64,000 nucleotides of DNA, taken from NCBI GenBank assembly GCA_947044365.1, contig OX345636.1, positions 36,605,212 through 36,669,211 of the forward strand, in the 5' to 3' direction. Position 1 is the stretch's first letter. Each line of letters starts with the position of its first letter. The position numbers and the translations under genes were made by a program. A model generated the notes under the pieces. It worked only from the letters and a program-made list of their open reading frames with translations. It had not been told where the DNA came from and did no database searches. Positions 53,033-64,000 of this stretch are shown piece after piece. The stretch comes from Petrosia ficiformis. Lineage: Eukaryota; Porifera; Demospongiae; Haplosclerida; Petrosiidae.

Positions 53033-54470
53033 CTACAAAAGAAATTGAGAGAAATAATACCATTATTGAACGAGTTAGTCTAATAAATTGATTATTTTAT
53101 AAGGGAAAGATTTTATTTAGTATCTAATATATGTTTCTTCCTTGCATGTAGATGTTTGCAAATAATATTTTTGAGTTCCCAACTTTGAAAATTTGCTACA
53201 CACACAATCTACCATCTATATTTCATGGAGACAGTAATTGAGTTTAGGTGTTAATTTATACACATACATAATGTTATGCATCTCACAATGTGTTAAACAT
53301 TTAAAAATTCCATTTTGATTATTAACTTTATTAAAATAATATTACTATAATTCAATGTTTTATTCAACTTTTATTTCTAAAATTTGTTGATCCTGTAATT
53401 ACATATAAAAATTAAATATATAACTTCATCCTCTGCTGTTCCACAGTCTCCTGGGTTTCATTCTTCACCGTTCCATTGTCCTCCGGTATTCCACTGTCTT
53501 TTTGCCATTATCACTATAAGTCTTACATTTTAGTTTCTGCTTTTATCACAAAGAAGAAAGAAAGGTCCTCAGTGAGTCTTGTGAAAATGTTCAACAAAGA
53601 AATGTCCTCAAAAAAAACAATTCAATGTGTAATAAAAATGCTTAAATGACTAAGTAAACGTATGCGAATGACTTGAAATAGGTGGAGCTAGAAAATAGCT
53701 TCCTTCGTGGCAAGAATGCATGGAGCCAGTGCTTGATTTTGAAGCAAGGACTACCTCAATTCTGTTTGCAGTGCTTCACTAGCGATAGTCATGATACAGT
53801 AGCAGTTATGTTTAGATGTGTATTTGTCCCCAGGAGTCTGGAAACAATAACTGTCAGTGATATAAATTGTCATAACTTTATAACTGAACGGTTTTAGCAA
53901 AAATGTCTTGGTATTTTTGTTGTTTGTATAATTGAAGTCTGTCAGTAGCTCGTTCAAGTCGCCAAAGTTCGTAATTTTTCTAAATTATATTGTGCTACTA
54001 CTCATTTACATAATTGTATGCACCTCTGAAATACATTCCATATTATAATCGGTGTTTTAAGTACTGAAAATTTATTGCTGTGTTAAAAGAAAAATCGTGA
54101 AGTGTAGGCAAAAGGGTATGGTAATCATATTGTGTGTCTGTGTGTGTGTCAGTATGTATGTATTATACGAACACATCACAACTGTAAATATGAAATACTA
54201 GTCATATAGTTATTAGGTGACTACTGTGAATACTACCTATTCATAATAAAATTGTGAAGCCTCTTATCATTTGACAATTAGGACCAATCCAAACAATAAG
54301 ATAAGAAGACAAACTCAGAATTGAATCAAATAAAAATGTGTACATATGTATAATATCACTGCAAAGACAATTTTGTTGTTTTAGCCAATTATGTGGTTAC
54401 GTCATTTGCATGCCCAATTTTAAAAAAAAACATTATCTATTGTATACCATTCATACTGCTATTGAAGTGT
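53033..54470. other. Upstream of exon 1, no gene established
   Basis: A minus-strand open stretch near 53405-53515 (GIPEDNGTVKNETQETVEQQ) would join exon 1 in phase, but its donor (GAA/GTTATA) is weak, so it is not called as an exon. Confidence 0.45.
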
Positions 54471-54479
54471 TAAAGAGTG

Positions 54480-54770
54480 ATGTCCAACTTTGCCATAACT
54501 GTCTTTTTTAATCCTCTATGTGTCTTAGTATCCCAGGACTGCATGTATATGTTGTGATATCACTTTTCTATGTTGCTGTCCCATGATACTGGGTACTCAA
54601 GGACATCCCAGGATAGTCCATCGGAAGTCCTGCTGAATACCCTTAATTTTTGGAGTGCCGTCTGTCCCATGATAGGGGTATTCAAGGACATTCCAGGATG
54701 ATCCTTTGAGGGTCCTGCTGAATGCCCTCAATCTTTAGTGTCTGTCCTGATACTAAGGATGGCCCGTGGA
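54480..54770 (-). repeat. Minisatellite-bearing element, inverted partner of 58050-58545
   Basis: Starts ATGTCCAACTTTGCCA, the exact complement of TGGCAAAGTTGGACAT near 58529. Contains about two to three units of an 84-bp repeat with TCCTGCTGAATACCCT. Confidence 0.8.
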
Positions 54771-55238
54771 TGATTTTCAAGTTAAATACTAACATTAATT
54801 GTCATCGTCACTGACACTATGGTGATTATATGAATAACAACAAAATAGTTTATTGTAAATTTGGAAGACAAGGCTAAAACCAAGTACATGTACACTGTTA
54901 TCTCCAATATAATATTATAATTAACTTAAGTATCACACAGTTGTACACTAACTAATGCTTTTTAGCTGATTACGTAGTTCTAAAAGATATATGATGAAGA
55001 ACATAAAGGTGTCGTGATTCATCTTCTTGGTGATTCTTTTATATCATGTCAATAACGAAAACGTTTGCTCACATATTTCTGTATTGACCTGTGATGTCTT
55101 GATTCAGAACTGAAATGCATACAAGATAATCATGCATAGTGTAAGAAGCACTAAATATAAATATACCTTTCAGTACTATTTTCGAAATATCCATTGTTGT
55201 AATTGTATATCTCAGCTTTCTGTTTATAACTAATTTGT

Positions 55239-56085
55239 TCCGTCATCAAATTGTGTAAGCAATGAAGTCTCAAAAGCAGTCTCTCTTGAGGACATGAAGA
55301 AAGGGAGGCTGTACCAATCTTCATCATACGTATATTGCATCAAAACCATCTATACTGTTGTAACCAGATGAATAATGTTGACAATATTGCGAAAGTGTAC
55401 CAGAAACACTACCCATTGCAGTAGTGTAGATAGTAATGCTGCTTGACCGATTAGAGCGAAGTAGAAGTGTTCCATTGTATTGGGTACACTTTACTCTTTT
55501 CGGATATCAGTACTATCCCCAGAGGCGTCTCACTATCCACTATTGAATGGAGCAGTTCTCTGTCTCCCACTGAAGCCACAGGATCCAAAGGTAGCCAGGA
55601 GTCTCTTTTGGGTAACGTTGAGCAGCAAATAAAATCCATCGTGTAGGGGATAAACTACTAGAGTTCTGAAGAACTTGGTCCATATTGGTGTAAAATTTGT
55701 GAAACCTGGGTAAGAGCTGGACAAAGGTCCATGATACAAGAAGTAGGCTCAGCAAATGCTGGAAAATTGATATAGATTGGAATTTATTCCCCACTAATTT
55801 ACAGGAGGTAAGCAAAAAGTTATTGTGTCTTAAAATTATAGTTTTGGTTCCTAATAGGGGTGTAAATAGATTGGGAAAGCTACAAGTATGCGACCAACAT
55901 CTGTTCTAGAAAGTCTAATGATACTTACTAGTTTTATGTTGTCACATGCTCTGTACGATTACCTGATAATGACTGGGTTGAACCAGTTATACTACAGCTG
56001 TCGATTGACAAAATTATTAGTTAATATTTACTACTTCATAATTATTACAAATACATTATTACTTATAACGTAATATACATTACCT
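55239..56085. other. No established gene
   Basis: Overlapping open frames at 55451-55815 (minus) and 55540-55640 (plus) have no recognised similarity; the plus frame might belong to the gene on its right. Confidence 0.4.
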
Positions 56086-57463
56086 AGTAAATCCAAAGGG
56101 CAAATTTTGAGGATAGCTGCCAAATTTCATATTCTTTTCAACATCGACAATCCAGTGCATATACCTGAGACCATCAGTGAACACAGCATTAAAGCCAGCA
56201 TAGATTTTGTTGGTGAATGTATTCAGCAGGTAGCATTCATGTCTGGTTATGGCATGATAAATGAAGAAAGTTTTTTGAAGCACATTCTCAAGGTACATGT
56301 ATTTTTATAAAGGAAATTTGTTTTAATCAAAATAATGATCGCAACCAGAAGATACTGCAGAGCAGTCTGTAGTTCGTCTTACAGAAACAAAGTTAACAGC
56401 TGTGTACTGTCTAGCTCTTCCAGGACAAACACTATATCTCACATACCTTTTGAATTGCAAGAAATTCAGGCACAAAGGAAACAAGGAAGGAGCTCTTAAA
56501 GCATTTGAAATGCTTCAATCTGATGATCTTGGAAAAATTGAGGAATTATGTAGTTCTTGAGAGGAGGTATGTGAATTCTGTTTACACAACTAATCCCAAT
56601 ATTGACTTTTTATTATAGCAATTCAATTTTGTTAAAGTTGTTATTCCACAAGATAACAGTGAGAAGCAAGAACTAGCAGCAAAGCTAATGAAATATAATG
56701 TGTCGTCACTACTGGGATTGCGTTCTTTTCAACAGCCAGAGCTGAAACTGTTAGTTCGATTATATATAGATGCCTTTGATGTAACCATTATAATAATTAT
56801 ATCATATATCAATTTGATTGCAGGAACATGTGTTAAGAAATAATTATATTGATCTACTTTTGAGAACTGCCGATATTCTCAATGAAACATGTTTCAAGTA
56901 TTTCCTTCCTTATACATGTGTACAAGGCTTACTCTATTATTATATTCAAAATTTTTCTCCCCCTTGAATTATTAGTATACACTGTAAAAATGAATTTGTT
57001 ATTTTAACAGACCAGTTGTTACCTTAGTTGCACTTAAATTTCCAATCTATTGTTAGAAAAATGAAATAACAGGATAATTAGCATATTGCCTAGTTATGAT
57101 ATAGCTACGTATATGGGAAAAAGGAATGTTATCACTATAGTCATAAATGCATATACCCAAATACACCCTACTACCATATAAAGAGGCTGTTATTGATAAC
57201 TTCAGAATGAGATAATATGAAATGATTTGTTTCAAATTATTGGTTATAGTAAAAACTAATCATGCATCAGGAATGTACATATCAATCTACACCCTACTAC
57301 CATATAAAAAGGCTGTTATTGATAACTTAAAAAAGAGATAATATGAAATGATTTGTAAAAACAATTGTTATCACTAATCATGCAATCATGAATGTATGTA
57401 CCAATATACACCATACTGCCACATGTAGAATGTACAATCATGACTGTAGTCATAACATTCCTT

Positions 57464-57503
<40 letters not shown>

Positions 57504-57840
57504 ATATATATAGCTATAATTATTATAACCAGACAAAATGTAAATTGTACTTGTATTTGATGTTTCTAACTATGTATTATAAATGTACATGCAACTGAGG
57601 TAACAACTGGTCTGTTAAAATAACAAATTCATTTTTACAGTGCACTAAAAGGAGTGAAACGTCACAAAGGGACACCTCCACCCACTCCCACAAAAGTACC
57701 ACAAAAGTACCATGTCTTCAGACACCAACAGAGAAGACACCTCCATCCACTCCCCCAAAAGTACCACATCTTCAGACACCAACAAAGAAGACATTGGCAA
57801 CACAGAAAAAACAAGACAAACACCAACCAAGTCTCTTTAA
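56086..57840 (+). pseudogene. DUF3987-like protein, C-terminal exons, probably inactive
   Basis: Exon-like pieces on the plus strand: about 56090-56292 with GQILRIAAKFHILFNID and IPETISEHSIKASIDFVGEC (donor AAG/GTACAT); about 56356-56573 with KLTAVYCLALPGQTLYLTYL and KGNKEGALKAFEMLQ; 56620-56779 with QFNFVKVVIPQDNSEKQ; and a last piece 57641-57840 rich in Thr, Pro and Lys ending QPSLFK. The LRxA...H and I...E.I patterns recall the C-terminal helical part of DUF3987 proteins, a primase/helicase-associated family with animal members. A TGA lies in frame before the second donor, and the first junction is out of phase. The start of the gene was not found. Family name is from memory and moderate in confidence. 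Confidence 0.45.
56980..57642. mobile_element. MITE with 45-bp perfect inverted repeats
   Basis: The first 45 bases (56980-57024, CACTGTAAAAATGAATTTGT...) are the exact complement of 57598-57642, and one further mismatch extends the match to about 53. The interior holds a tandem pair of about 130 bp (TACACCCTACTACCATATAA) and a TA microsatellite at 57468-57520. No clear target duplication. Confidence 0.9.
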
Positions 57841-58049
57841 ATAGTTATTTACCACATATATTCCTAGTTATTGGGTTTATCTCAGCAGCAGTTTATTTTC
57901 ATTGAGCTTATATTTAGCAGCAATTTATTTATCACATTTAACTTATTTGTATTATGTATTGCACAACAAACATTAAGGGTTCATGCATATAATCCTATTA
58001 TTATAATTATACAATTATGTTAATACTACAGTCAGTATTCAATTGTGAT

Positions 58050-58545
58050 AGCTTGTATCCAAAGGCAAGAACAGGAATGAGGGTGTTCAGTAGAACTGTC
58101 CCTGTATACCAGTATCATATGACAGAGGGTATTCAATAGGACTCAATAGAAAATCCCAAAGTGTCCTTGAATACCCAGTATCATGGGACAGGACACACAC
58201 TAAGGACTTAAGGTATTCAGCAGGATACAATGTACCATCCCAGGATGTCCGTGAATACCCAGTATCATGGGACAGGACACACACTAAAGATTGAGGGTAT
58301 TCAGCAGGATACAATGTACCATTCCGGGGATTTCCTTGAATACACAGTATCCGGGACAGAACAGACACTAAGGATTGAGGGCATTGAGCAAAACCCAATG
58401 GATCATCCTGAGATATCTTTGTATACCCCAGCATAGAAGACACTATGTTATTCAGCAGGACCATCCTGAGATATGCTTGAAAACAATGGCATTTGGGGAA
58501 TTGTAAAGCCAACTAGGACAGTCCATGGCAAAGTTGGACATGAGT
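58050..58545 (+). repeat. 84-bp minisatellite within an inverted element
   Basis: About four units, spaced 83-85 bp (58171, 58255, 58340, 58423), each with AATACCCAGTATCATGGGAC or a variant. As 84 is divisible by three, the minus strand stays open for 141 codons with a 28-residue repeat; this is not a gene. Confidence 0.88.
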
Positions 58546-60223
58546 GGTGTTAAAGAGTCATATTGTATTCTTAACGTTTGGTGCCAGAATGTTATTGTTT
58601 CCAATTACAAAGTAAAAATTACAGTTTACATATCAGGACGTCTCCCACTATAAATGTACATAAGAACTGATAAGATAACATGTACAAAGCAGTCTATGGC
58701 ACTTAACATCAGCATTGAATAAGATATGATGTATAATCTGCATTTTATAATTAGGTATCCAATTAAATTTGAAATCAAATTTCCTTTTGTTGCATATTAC
58801 ATTAATTTTTCAACAGCGTAAATTGCAATTTTTAGATGCAATATTTGTTAACAGACTGAATGTGGTTGCAGAAGGTTCCTTGAATTTGCTATTATTCACA
58901 ATTACGTATGACTTAATAAGCTTGTTTTGCATGTTGCACAGAACCCTGGTTTAGTAAAAATGTACAAGCAAATAATTATTCTTGTCACTGTATAGAATTT
59001 TAAATTTTTTTGCACCATGATAAAAACATAGAAAACTTAAAGTGGAAGTATTTTTTTGTGGTTGGCATGGTTATAGTTGGCCAAGATGGCCTTTAGTATG
59101 TCCTGCATAATTTTTAAGTGTCGATATTCCAATGTTGCTAGGCTTCAAACAGTGCCTCTCTGAGAATAACCATCTGCTAGTATGAGCTATATATCTGGTT
59201 ATAGTTCCAAAGTAATCCAACAACAGCAGCTATATATATATTTATTAGGGATTAAAAATGTGATAACTTTTGAACACAAAACATCTTCATAAATCTGCTT
59301 TCTCATTTTATTTTAAGTCTATGTTTTGTTCGATCAAAGTACTACCATTTTCAATTTTGGAAACACACTAACTAACAAGTACGTATGCACACACATTACA
59401 AACGAACACATTACCATATCAATCTTTGCCTAGTAAGGATTATTAAACTAATAATCACTTCATAGTGAACGCAATTTCTACACAGTAAAATTGCAGATTC
59501 TAGAAATTTGGAATTAATGAAAACTATCTGCACTGAGTTATTTCATAATAAAACTAATACAGATCACCCACAAAAATTACTTTAATAGTGTGGGTAAAAT
59601 TTCACTAGCTACACAATATCCCATTAAAGCTAAAAAACAATTATTGAATTTCCAGACTTTATAATTTATTCTGTATGACCCAAAGGGAAATCACTACAGT
59701 CCAAACATTGGTTTGCTATTTCAACCAGTTTTGGTGGTTATATAATAACAATTAAAGTGTCCCATTTTTTGAGTGACAAATAGAAATTTCCAAAACTAGA
59801 GTATATTACACAAAACCCAATAATTATGTATTTGTAGTCTTGAAATTCATGAAGAAATACTATTGGCTATATGTTTGCCATGACAATGTATTTACAGTTT
59901 TCCCACTAGTAAATAGTTAGTAAATGAGCTAAATCATTCCCACAGAATAATCAATTAAATCAGTAAATAATACTCTCAGAAGATATTTATAGTTTAAGCA
60001 TAATGAATTCCACAGAAATTGCATTATCCTCTAGCCTTTGTTCAGATTGTAGTTATTGTGAGTAAACATGAATACTAGCAAACTTATAAGCAGCATAAAA
60101 TGCTATACTAGTAGTGTTTCTAACCACTGCAAAACATTCAAAACTGCGTAGTGGTCAAATGTCACATATATGTGATATCAGTGCTCTAAGGGTTAATTAC
60201 ATTATACATGTATTTTACACCAT
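58546..60223. other. Non-coding, dispersed element E fragment
   Basis: About 59040-59455 resembles element E (ends CTAGTAAGGATTATTAA). No open frame with similarity. Confidence 0.45.
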
Positions 60224-60288
60224 AACAGATAGTCCAATTTTTGACTGTGTATAGTACACCATACACAGTCAGAATTTGGATTATCTGT
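60224..60288. repeat. Hairpin at the edge of the assembly gap
   Basis: ACAGATAGTCCAATTTTTGA is followed, after TGTATAGTACACCATACAC, by its near complement ending GGATTATCTGT; 24 of 28 stem positions match. Confidence 0.85.
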
Positions 60289-60488
60289 NNNNNNNNNNNN
60301 NNNNNNNNNNNNNNNNNNNNNNNNNNNNNNNNNNNNNNNNNNNNNNNNNNNNNNNNNNNNNNNNNNNNNNNNNNNNNNNNNNNNNNNNNNNNNNNNNNNN
60401 NNNNNNNNNNNNNNNNNNNNNNNNNNNNNNNNNNNNNNNNNNNNNNNNNNNNNNNNNNNNNNNNNNNNNNNNNNNNNNNNNNNNNNNN
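60289..60488. other. Assembly gap (200 N)
   Basis: Exactly 200 undefined bases; a round number that suggests a placeholder length. Confidence 0.99.
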
Positions 60489-60910
60489 GTACTGAGTTAC
60501 ATCAGTTTCTATTGTAATTTCTGAGAATATGTGGTTATATTCAGTTGCGAATCTCCATTGAACACCATACAAAATCTACTGCCAATATACAGGAAGATTA
60601 CTGATGAAAATTGAATTGTCCATGTCTTGAGCAGTTTCATTCATAATGAATAATTATGTGTAGCATTTAACTATTAATGTGGGTCATCATATGTACATGT
60701 ACATACATTACATTTTTACATCATATTTTACTTATTGTCTAGCTAATTGAGTTAATCCCTTTTTATAACCACATGGTATTACATTTTAAAAGACAAATAT
60801 GATCATGAAGGAAGTGTATATATATCCTATTTGTCTTGAAATACTACGTGATTATAAAAAGGAATTATCTCAATTAGCTGGACAATACATAAAACAGTAT
60901 ACAGGCTCAC

Positions 60911-61044
60911 TCATTGGAATAGCTTTAGAGAAGAAATCACAAGGAAATTCTGGCTTTGTGAGTGTCCAATGGCTCAGAAGATCTAAGAAAGAATTCCCAA
61001 TATTCTTCCACCTTGTCTTTAGTGTCCCACTGACTTTCTCTGGT
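60911..61044 (-). CDS. Second copy of RNF213-like exon 2
   Basis: Identical counterpart of 52149-52282, with the same splice sites. If the repeat is real, it would be an exon duplication or the end of a second gene copy. Confidence 0.5.
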
Positions 61045-61674
61045 CTAAATATATGAAGAAAACATACCCACATAATAATTGCTTAGCTTATTATGAAAAT
61101 TCACAGATTTAGTGTTTGGTTATATACAACTGCTGTTAATTGATTTAATACCCAGAATGAGGAAACTTCCTTAATACTAAAACATTATTCACATTCACCA
61201 TGACCAGAGAAAAAATTATAACTTTAGTTTGGAATCGCCAATAATCTTTTGACCTTCACAATTTTCATATAATTATCCTTCCTTCTTTTCTTGTGTACAT
61301 CAAATTTCACTATTGAGTTACAGTATAATTTTATGACATTAAACTATACACTATAGTACTTATAATTATATCCTGATTTTTTAGGACATTGTGAATGTGA
61401 AGAGACTTTACATATACTACATGTATGCAAATATAATTGTTATAATTTTATTATATATGTAGATTAACCCCTCTAAAACCAATCATATACATATGTATAT
61501 AGGGATAGCTCTGGCTACACATATATACATACATTGTATATTGTACACTATAATTTGATGAATACATAGCATCAAAACAAAATGTCCATGCATGTTAGTG
61601 AAAGTCATATTAAAGGTCAAAAATTAAATCGTGTCTGAAAATAAAACTTAGTGTGTCAGTTGCACTACCAATAC

Positions 61675-61794
61675 CTGTATTGTAAAATGGCTTCCATGAC
61701 CTTTTGTGGGTTTAGCTTGATCAATTCACCACATTTCTGCATGACTGTGTCAACAGCATTATTTCCATCGTTACAGATATATATTTCTTCATTA
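61675..61794 (-). CDS. Second copy of RNF213-like exon 1
   Basis: Identical counterpart of 52913-53032. Not joined to the gene model, because the repeat is probably an assembly artefact. Confidence 0.5.
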
Positions 61795-64000
61795 CTACAA
61801 AAGAAATTGAGAGAAATAATACCATTATTGAACGAGTTAGTCTAATAAATTGATTATTTTATAAGGGAAAGATTTTATTTAGTATCTAATATATGTTTCT
61901 TCCTTGCATGTAGATGTTTGCAAATAATATTTTTGAGTTCCCAACTTTGAAAATTTGCTACACACACAATCTACCATCTATATTTCATGGAGACAGTAAT
62001 TGAGTTTAGGTGTTAATTTATACACATACATAATGTTATGCATCTCACAATGTGTTAAACATTTAAAAATTCCATTTTGATTATTAACTTTATTAAAATA
62101 ATATTACTATAATTCAATGTTTTATTCAACTTTTATTTCTAAAATTTGTTGATCCTGTAATTACATATAAAAATTAAATATATAACTTCATCCTCTGCTG
62201 TTCCACAGTCTCCTGGGTTTCATTCTTCACCGTTCCATTGTCCTCCGGTATTCCACTGTCTTTTTGCCATTATCACTATAAGTCTTACATTTTAGTTTCT
62301 GCTTTTATCACAAAGAAGAAAGAAAGGTCCTCAGTGAGTCTTGTGAAAATGTTCAACAAAGAAATGTCCTCAAAAAAAACAATTCAATGTGTAATAAAAA
62401 TGCTTAAATGACTAAGTAAACGTATGCGAATGACTTGAAATAGGTGGAGCTAGAAAATAGCTTCCTTCGTGGCAAGAATGCATGGAGCCAGTGCTTGATT
62501 TTGAAGCAAGGACTACCTCAATTCTGTTTGCAGTGCTTCACTAGCGATAGTCATGATACAGTAGCAGTTATGTTTAGATGTGTATTTGTCCCCAGGAGTC
62601 TGGAAACAATAACTGTCAGTGATATAAATTGTCATAACTTTATAACTGAACGGTTTTAGCAAAAATGTCTTGGTATTTTTGTTGTTTGTATAATTGAAGT
62701 CTGTCAGTAGCTCGTTCAAGTCGCCAAAGTTCGTAATTTTTCTAAATTATATTGTGCTACTACTCATTTACATAATTGTATGCACCTCTGAAATACATTC
62801 CATATTATAATCGGTGTTTTAAGTACTGAAAATTTATTGCTGTGTTAAAAGAAAAATCGTGAAGTGTAGGCAAAAGGGTATGGTAATCATATTGTGTGTC
62901 TGTGTGTGTGTCAGTATGTATGTATTATACGAACACATCACAACTGTAAATATGAAATACTAGTCATATAGTTATTAGGTGACTACTGTGAATACTACCT
63001 ATTCATAATAAAATTGTGAAGCCTCTTATCATTTGACAATTAGGACCAATCCAAACAATAAGATAAGAAGACAAACTCAGAATTGAATCAAATAAAAATG
63101 TGTACATATGTATAATATCACTGCAAAGACAATTTTGTTGTTTTAGCCAATTATGTGGTTACGTCATTTGCATGCCCAATTTTAAAAAAAAACATTATCT
63201 ATTGTATACCATTCATACTGCTATTGAAGTGTTAAAGAGTGATGTCCAACTTTGCCATAACTGTCTTTTTTAATCCTCTATGTGTCTTAGTATCCCAGGA
63301 CTGCATGTATATGTTGTGATATCACTTTTCTATGTTGCTGTCCCATGATACTGGGTACTCAAGGACATCCCAGGATAGTCCATCGGAAGTCCTGCTGAAT
63401 ACCCTTAATTTTTGGAGTGCCGTCTGTCCCATGATAGGGGTATTCAAGGACATTCCAGGATGATCCTTTGAGGGTCCTGCTGAATGCCCTCAATCTTTAG
63501 TGTCTGTCCTGATACTAAGGATGGCCCGTGGATGATTTTCAAGTTAAATACTAACATTAATTGTCATCGTCACTGACACTATGGTGATTATATGAATAAC
63601 AACAAAATAGTTTATTGTAAATTTGGAAGACAAGGCTAAAACCAAGTACATGTACACTGTTATCTCCAATATAATATTATAATTAACTTAAGTATCACAC
63701 AGTTGTACACTAACTAATGCTTTTTAGCTGATTACGTAGTTCTAAAAGATATATGATGAAGAACATAAAGGTGTCGTGATTCATCTTCTTGGTGATTCTT
63801 TTATATCATGTCAATAACGAAAACGTTTGCTCACATATTTCTGTATTGACCTGTGATGTCTTGATTCAGAACTGAAATGCATACAAGATAATCATGCATA
63901 GTGTAAGAAGCACTAAATATAAATATACCTTTCAGTACTATTTTCGAAATATCCATTGTTGTAATTGTATATCTCAGCTTTCTGTTTATAACTAATTTGT

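Larger units (their letters stand above)
51727..55238. repeat. 3.5-kb segment repeated at 60489-64000, copy 1
   Basis: Constant offset of 8,762 bases over 3,512 bp with no indel, and no differences in the places compared. Contains exons 1 and 2 of the RNF213-like chain. See the finding on the assembly gap. Confidence 0.93.
60489..64000. repeat. 3.5-kb segment, copy 2 (starts right after the gap)
   Basis: Copy of 51727-55238. Begins at the first base after the gap and continues to the end of the window, so the right border is unknown. Confidence 0.93.

Noticed and set aside
52889..53083. Plus-strand frame of 64 codons (copy at 61651)
   Set aside because: Shadow of minus-strand exon 1, which has good splice borders and phase.
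53405..53515. Possible additional minus-strand exon before exon 1 (DNGTVKNETQETVEQ)
   Set aside because: Phase would fit, but the donor GAA/GTTATA is poor and no second line of support exists.
57780..57840. QPSLFK end considered as a PCNA-binding motif
   Set aside because: The required aromatic pair and spacing (QxxLxxFF) are absent.
58087..58512. Minus-strand open frame of 141 codons with repeating SLVCVLSHDTGYS
   Set aside because: It is the translation of an 84-bp minisatellite; the period is divisible by three, so the frame stays open by arithmetic.
58050..58545. CRISPR-like regular repeats
   Set aside because: Units are directly adjacent, 84 bp, without spacers, in a eukaryotic genome.

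Overview
Animal nuclear DNA, AT-rich, with short GT-AG exons split by introns packed with transposon debris. The main gene is an RNF213/mysterin-type giant AAA+ E3 ligase, a family known mainly from animals. The repeats (hAT, SURL/Mag-like Gypsy with a tRNA-Leu-type primer site, DIRS and Crypton-type tyrosine-recombinase remnants, many hairpin MITEs) suggest an aquatic invertebrate. The base composition and style recall a demosponge such as Amphimedon, but that is inference. No bacterial-type genes, operons, CRISPR arrays, rRNA or tRNA genes were seen.

Minus strand, right to left: 31 exons (53032 down to 81, about 2,568 codons) can be joined with every one of the 30 splice phases agreeing. 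They encode the N-terminal arm (53 to 28 kb), the first AAA region (18.8-18.0 kb), an AAA unit with Walker A GHAGNGKS (17.9-15.3 kb), an AAA unit with GETGVGKT and Walker B IFFDEVNT (10.4-8.4 kb), and an AAA unit with GPPGCSKT and LMDEAGLPEE (8.4-7.0 kb). Both gene ends are missing: the RING/E3 half lies beyond position 1, and the true N-terminus was not found.

The long introns are transposon graveyards. 0.3-7.0 kb: a nested pile of one hairpin-bearing non-autonomous family, itself hit by two hAT elements and a MITE. 10.4-15.3 kb: a decayed plus-strand DIRS-like element. 18.8-28.4 kb: two Gypsy elements pointing away from each other, separated by the same hairpin family. 29.6-32.3 kb: a Crypton-like recombinase remnant and another composite hairpin element. 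39.3-43.5 kb: a minus-strand DIRS-like reverse transcriptase remnant. 43.7-50.3 kb: a coiled-coil ORF, a decayed hAT transposase and a Gypsy RT fragment.

Upstream of the gene (56.1-57.8 kb, plus strand) lie exon-like pieces resembling the C-terminal part of DUF3987-type proteins, with an in-frame stop and a MITE with 45-bp perfect inverted repeats. The last 3.5 kb (60489-64000), directly after a 200-N gap, appears to be an indel-free repeat of 51727-55238, including two exons. This is most simply an unmerged assembly overlap, less likely a very recent duplication.
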